Source of the DNA: Monarcha castaneiventris obscurior
Lineage: Eukaryota; Chordata; Aves; Passeriformes; Monarchidae
NCBI GenBank assembly: GCA_026261815.1
Contig: JAMPIT010000435.1
Span: 434,001-498,000, forward strand
Direction of reading: 5' to 3'
DNA: 64,000 nt
Both the position numbers and the translations under genes were made by a program. Below the pieces are notes generated by a model. The model saw nothing but the letters and a program-made list of their open reading frames with translations, was not told the origin of the DNA and ran no database searches. This document shows positions 59,396-64,000 of the stretch, piece after piece. Numbering within the stretch: the first letter of the stretch is position 1; each line of letters begins with the position of its first letter.

Positions 59396-61979
59396 TAACT
59401 GGCAATTCCTGCAGCATTTGTGAAGCTTGTCTTGTCTTTAGCTCAAGCTGTGTGCTGGGAGGGTAGGACAGGGCCCCTGTTTGGCATTTGCCTTGTGCTT
59501 CGGGGAGCTACTTAAAGCCTAAGGGAGGTAACACACCACTGTGTTACATGGCAAAGTTTCACTCTTACTTTGTCCAAGTGCAGAGTTTGTGTAAGATTTG
59601 GGAGTGGTGGTGCTTCTCCTCAGTTTATGGCAGACCTTTAGATGTGAAGCACATACGCTTCTGGAGCCTTCTGAATATATATGAATTTCAGATTTTAAGA
59701 AAGCAGCCCTGGTTCTCAGACCTGTGCCGAAAACCATTAAGAGGTGACTTCAACTAAAAAGAGAACAAGAAAGTTTCATGAGTTTAAAAGAGTAGTAGTA
59801 TGATGGCAACTGCCTGAAGATCAGCCCTATGTTGGCTTGGCTAAGAAGTCAGGAAAATATCCCCAGCGAGGAAACCTTGGAATGCATCAGACTCGGGTGG
59901 CTGGTTCTGGACAGCAGATGAAAACTGGGCCAGGAAACTGCAGCTTTTGTTGCAGGGTCCCTGCCCAGAGATTGAACGAGAAGCGAACTTCAGCCTGCAG
60001 CATCTGAACATCAGGGGAATTTAGATATGCATTTATTTTCCCCTTAATGAATATGGGCTTGAGCTTCAGTGACATAAAGTCTTGTGTTTGAACCCCGAAG
60101 AGGAGGCAAATGGTGGCAGGTTTGCCTCGGATTGTGTTTTCAGTAGCTGCAGCTGAGCTACCCAGGCCATGGGAAAGAGTCTGTTGCTGTGTGACTCCTT
60201 CCCTGAATACTCGTGCACCTACTGCACAGGTAAGACACATAGAGATGAGTGTGTTCTGTCTGCCTGGGCAAAAGATACCTTTGTAGAAAATCTGGAATCT
60301 AGAAATTCATGTAAGACTGAAAAATTGTAAGAAACTACAAATTATTACTAGGATTTCAAAGAAATTACTGGAAGTATTTCCTGCCCTGCTAAATTTGAGT
60401 TAGGAGAAACTGTGTTAGTGTTGGAGTGATTTTACCCTTTCAGCATGATCATTGTGATTCTTTGCAACCATTCCTTTAAAATCAGACTGTGCCCTTAGCG
60501 GAAAGAATAATTTAGGAAAGAAAACAGGAGAGAACAGATTTTTCTGAGGTACCCTTAAAGGAGGAGATCCTGTCTGTGTAAGTGTCTGAAGTTACAGTGA
60601 TGGATATCTTTCCAGCAAAGCAATACCATCCTTGAGGGGGAAGTACTCCTATTTATGACCAAGTTCTCCAGATTGCTGGTCTATGATGAAATCTAGGTGC
60701 TTCTCAGAAGGGGACAGGGCTTATGAGCTTTGCTCTTTAGCAGAGAAGTCTGCCCCCAGGCAGAGCACACTGACACACAAATTAGGGGAACACTCTTTGT
60801 GGGGAAGAACTCCCATTGATAGGAGAGCTGGACTGAGACATAGCCAAGTGCTCTCTCTCCCCAGTCTGAGGGGATCCTGGCAGGCTCTTACAGTAGGGTG
60901 TTCACCTGTACTCATTCTCTCCAGTTTGCCTTCTTGTTTCATTTAACTCATTTCTTTTCCTAGTCTCCCAGTTTTAATTTTAGCCTTTAATGTTACTGAT
61001 GAAATTCTTAATGCAATTAATGTTCCAACCAATTCTTGATTCTTTCAAGAACTGCCCAGAGTGCCCCATATATGACTGTTGGGCCTTTCATATTCATTAA
61101 TTTATTTATTCACATGGCCGTGTGGGAGCAAGGTGTGTGAAGATCCCACTGTAGCCCCAGGACCAAACCAGGAATGCCCAGAAGATGGGGAACGTGGGTT
61201 GTGAAGATTGCAGATGGCCCTTGCTAGGTTGTGGGAAGCTCTGGACCAGGGCTACCCTGTTATCCACACTGCTTTTCTAGGTTTTGAGGCAGCAAGAAGC
61301 CAGCTCCACTGTTTTCCATTTTTACAGAGCCTTGCAGACACTCTCTTGTGTCAAGTTAAAAGGTGCACCTCAACTGAGTAAGACAGTGGAAAGCATTAAT
61401 GAACTTAATACACTCTCTCTTCATATCTTAATTATTTGTGTGACTATTTCCCTCTGACCTTTCTCCCTGGGCATCTATTTGATGTATTCATGCAAGGAGA
61501 TGTTTTGCACAGAGGGAGGAAAAAAATGTTCACCTGTTCAAAAAGCTGCCACCAGGACTCAGATACAAGCAGAGATTCTTTCTGTCATCACCGCATTATT
61601 TTCCTGAACACACTGTAATTTCATCAATTTTCCATGCTTATGGTCATGAATGCTTGACATTACCATGTCTTTGCGTTAACAAAAAAGAAATTTCATGGCT
61701 TAAGATTTCCCTAGAAGAATAGGGAGAGCATGAAAAGCCAGCCAAATCGTGGAGCGCTGCAGCGTCCTTTGTTCCGCAGCAAGATGGTGTCGTGGAGAAA
61801 TTTGTATTGTATGTTTTGGGTTGGTCATCAGTACAGGTTTAGAACTAACTGGAAGTCATACAGGTTTTTTCTGCTTTAACCATTTGCTAGTTTGCATCTG
61901 AGTGGTGGCTTATTAGATTTCAGAGTTTGGGATTAAACTTGAATGCAATGTTTAAGGCTTTGGGTATTTGGAAGGCACA

Positions 61980-62070
61980 TAATTGCAAGGCTAGATCTTG
62001 TTCATCTTGGAGGTTGGACTAGAGGATCTTTAAATGTCCCCTCGAACCCAAACCATTCCATGATTCTACC
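61980..62070 (+). repeat. CR1 LINE 3' end
   Basis: aggttggactagaggatctt followed by taaatgtcccctcgaaccca and aaccattccatgattctacc is the CR1 3' terminus, plus orientation, truncated to less than 100 nt. Confidence 0.85.
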
Positions 62071-62099
62071 TTCAGGCAATTTGAATAAACATGGGACTG

Positions 62100-64000
62100 T
62101 GTTGGTTAGTGCTAGGCAGAGATGTAACTCCAAATATTTCTATTTGTTACAGATTTTTCCAGTACATTACAGACACCATCTGCAAACAGCATCTTAACAA
62201 AAAGGCAGGTGGGTTTGGATTTTTTGCTTTACAATGTTGATTTCATGTGCCAGGCAGATCTGGCCATTACCTGAACCCATAATAATTAACAGAATGTTTC
62301 TGAGTGACCTTAGAAAACTTCAGACTTCTTGTAACTGAAGTTACATGTTTTCTTCTTTGCTGATCTGTGACACAGAGGTGATGCTGATTCTGTCAGAGCT
62401 GCCCTTGCACTTCCCTATGACTCTGTGAAGGGAGTACATGACATTGCTTTTGTACTTGGTGAAATATATATCCTGACAGGCTGACACACAGAGTAAATGG
62501 AGCCAGGCTGGGACAGCTTTCCTGTCTGTTTTTATGGAGAATGTGGAAGCCACAGTAGAGCCTATAGAGTCTTGTTTGCCAGTGGGGATGCGATAATACA
62601 AATATGCTTTCCCAAGCCACCAGACACTTTTGTGTCAACGAACGGCCAAGACGAATTAAGACCTCAATAAATCCTTTTTAGAATGTGTTACACTTCTTGT
62701 TTGCTAACTATGAGGATGTTGGGCATTTCTAGTTGAAGTTTTGTTTAATTAATCAGTTCATGATTGAATAGGGAAATTCTTTTAGCTGTTAATCAAAAGG
62801 GTGGTCTGAGTAAGAGAAAGAAATGGATCTGGCTTTTCCAAGGCAACAATATAGACCCAGCAAGTGTGAGACTGAGACCACTGCTCTCTTTGCTGGTAGA
62901 TAGCTGTGTATTTCTTCCCACGGAGCAGTTCCAGTTGAGACTGGAAGGATTGGATTTGGCTGCCTATGCTGCTATGCTGGTGTGCATCAGGAGCAACTTC
63001 ACTCGGGTCATCAGTTCCTAAAACATAAAGCTAGAGTAAGCGAAAGCTTTGCAGGACCTAACAAATATCTCCTATGGGAAGACTTGAGCTACAATACTGC
63101 ATAGCAGTTTTACTCTCCGTGAAAATGAAATTAAATCAGACTCCCATATTCATTTCTCGTCTGACAGCAGAGCCTTGATTGATGTCCTGTTTCTTCCCTT
63201 TCCATAATCTTTCAGCACAGTGCAAAAAAATGCTAATGGAAAACATAAACTGCTCAGACAGCTACTCTTGTGCTATAGTAAGGATAATGTCACCAAAATA
63301 TTATTAGGGACAATAGGAAGAGTGAGGTTTTACAGATGATTGTACAGATCTCCACTACTTGTGGAGCTTTTGCTTCAAAGTCTGAAGTTACCACAGGAAG
63401 GATTTAATACCATCCCTTCAGAATAAGTGACTGCTATTTCCATTCAGGCTGGTATGACCAGATTTAGCCCTGCCTTGTGCATTTGCTTGGAATTGCTTCT
63501 TGTTGGATTTAGTGTGGGCAAAGGAAGATACCTAGGATCAACAGGTGGGAACATTTCTAGGAGTAGTTTGTAAATGTTTGCTATAAAGCCATGACTGTTT
63601 GTTATCTACCGCATTTGGTATGATTAAAGGACTACTGGCTGCTTGGGAATGGTTTTGGCCTTTGGGAATGGAATGTGCTGGCATAAAGAGCTCCAGGCAC
63701 TGTATGGTGGAAATGGAGGATGACCCTCCACCTTTCCCTTGCTGCCCATCACCTTTCTCTTGCTCATCACTTCCACTTGTGAGAGCAGCAAGGCAGGGAT
63801 TCACCCCATGCTGGATTTGGAGCTGGAATGATAATGGCTGAGATGTGACTCCACAAAGAGGAAGGAGGTTAAAAGTTTGTTCAGTCATTGCTAAAACAGG
63901 GCAGCTTGAATTGATAAGACATAGTTTAAAAATCCTGCCTTATGTCTCCCCAGACTATTTAGGGTCCCAGTAATTAAGATTTTTATTGGTCTTTCTCAGC
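62100..64000. other. Intergenic sequence at window end
   Basis: No recognisable exon. In mammals the next gene past DBX1 is HTATIP2. I saw no HTATIP2-like coding segment here, so it would lie beyond the window. Confidence 0.5.

Noticed and set aside
60240..64000. Search for HTATIP2 exons expected next to DBX1
   Set aside because: No segment resembling its Rossmann-type sequence was found on either strand, so the gene is probably outside the window.
1..64000. CRISPR arrays, tRNA, rRNA or bacterial-type operons
   Set aside because: None were seen. Gene structure and repeats are those of a vertebrate nuclear genome.

Overview
This window is vertebrate nuclear DNA, almost certainly from a bird and probably a songbird. 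It has GT-AG introns, CpG islands, several CR1 LINE fragments and a solo LTR of an avian endogenous-retrovirus type. Species assignment beyond 'bird' is an inference from the repeats.

Two protein-coding genes can be read with confidence. From about 2.55 to 20.16 kb on the + strand lie the last 17 coding exons of neuron navigator 2 (NAV2), encoding the C-terminal 770 residues. They comprise coiled coils, Ser-rich linkers, a 9-nt microexon (6031-6039) and the AAA+ ATPase-like domain with P-loop GPSGTGKT. A long 3'UTR runs to about 23.7 kb. All splice phases agree and give one uninterrupted reading frame. From 35,675 down to 32,172 on the - strand lies the complete coding sequence of the homeobox gene DBX1 (4 exons, 344 residues, homeodomain at residues 176-235). 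It has a TATA-box promoter near 35.83 kb inside a CpG island. The two genes are convergent and about 8.4 kb apart, the same neighbourhood as NAV2-DBX1 on human 11p15.

The convergent spacer (23.7-32.1 kb) holds CR1 fragments, a solo ERV LTR (about 29.63-30.26 kb), a (TTTTA)n microsatellite and possibly an extended DBX1 3'UTR. Upstream of DBX1 (36-64 kb) I find no convincing coding exon. This stretch holds two further CpG islands without a recognised gene (37.66-38.06 and 38.64-39.25 kb), candidate regulatory blocks rich in homeodomain, POU or TCF-like motifs, a recent 63-bp tandem duplication, a (TCTA)17 microsatellite and more CR1 fragments. A gene-poor flank of this kind is typical of developmental transcription factor loci.

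I found no new multi-gene system. The best leads are the microexon with upstream TGC motifs, a perfect 16-bp hairpin just before the last NAV2 exon, the orphan CpG islands, and a missing Walker-B glutamate in the NAV2 ATPase domain.
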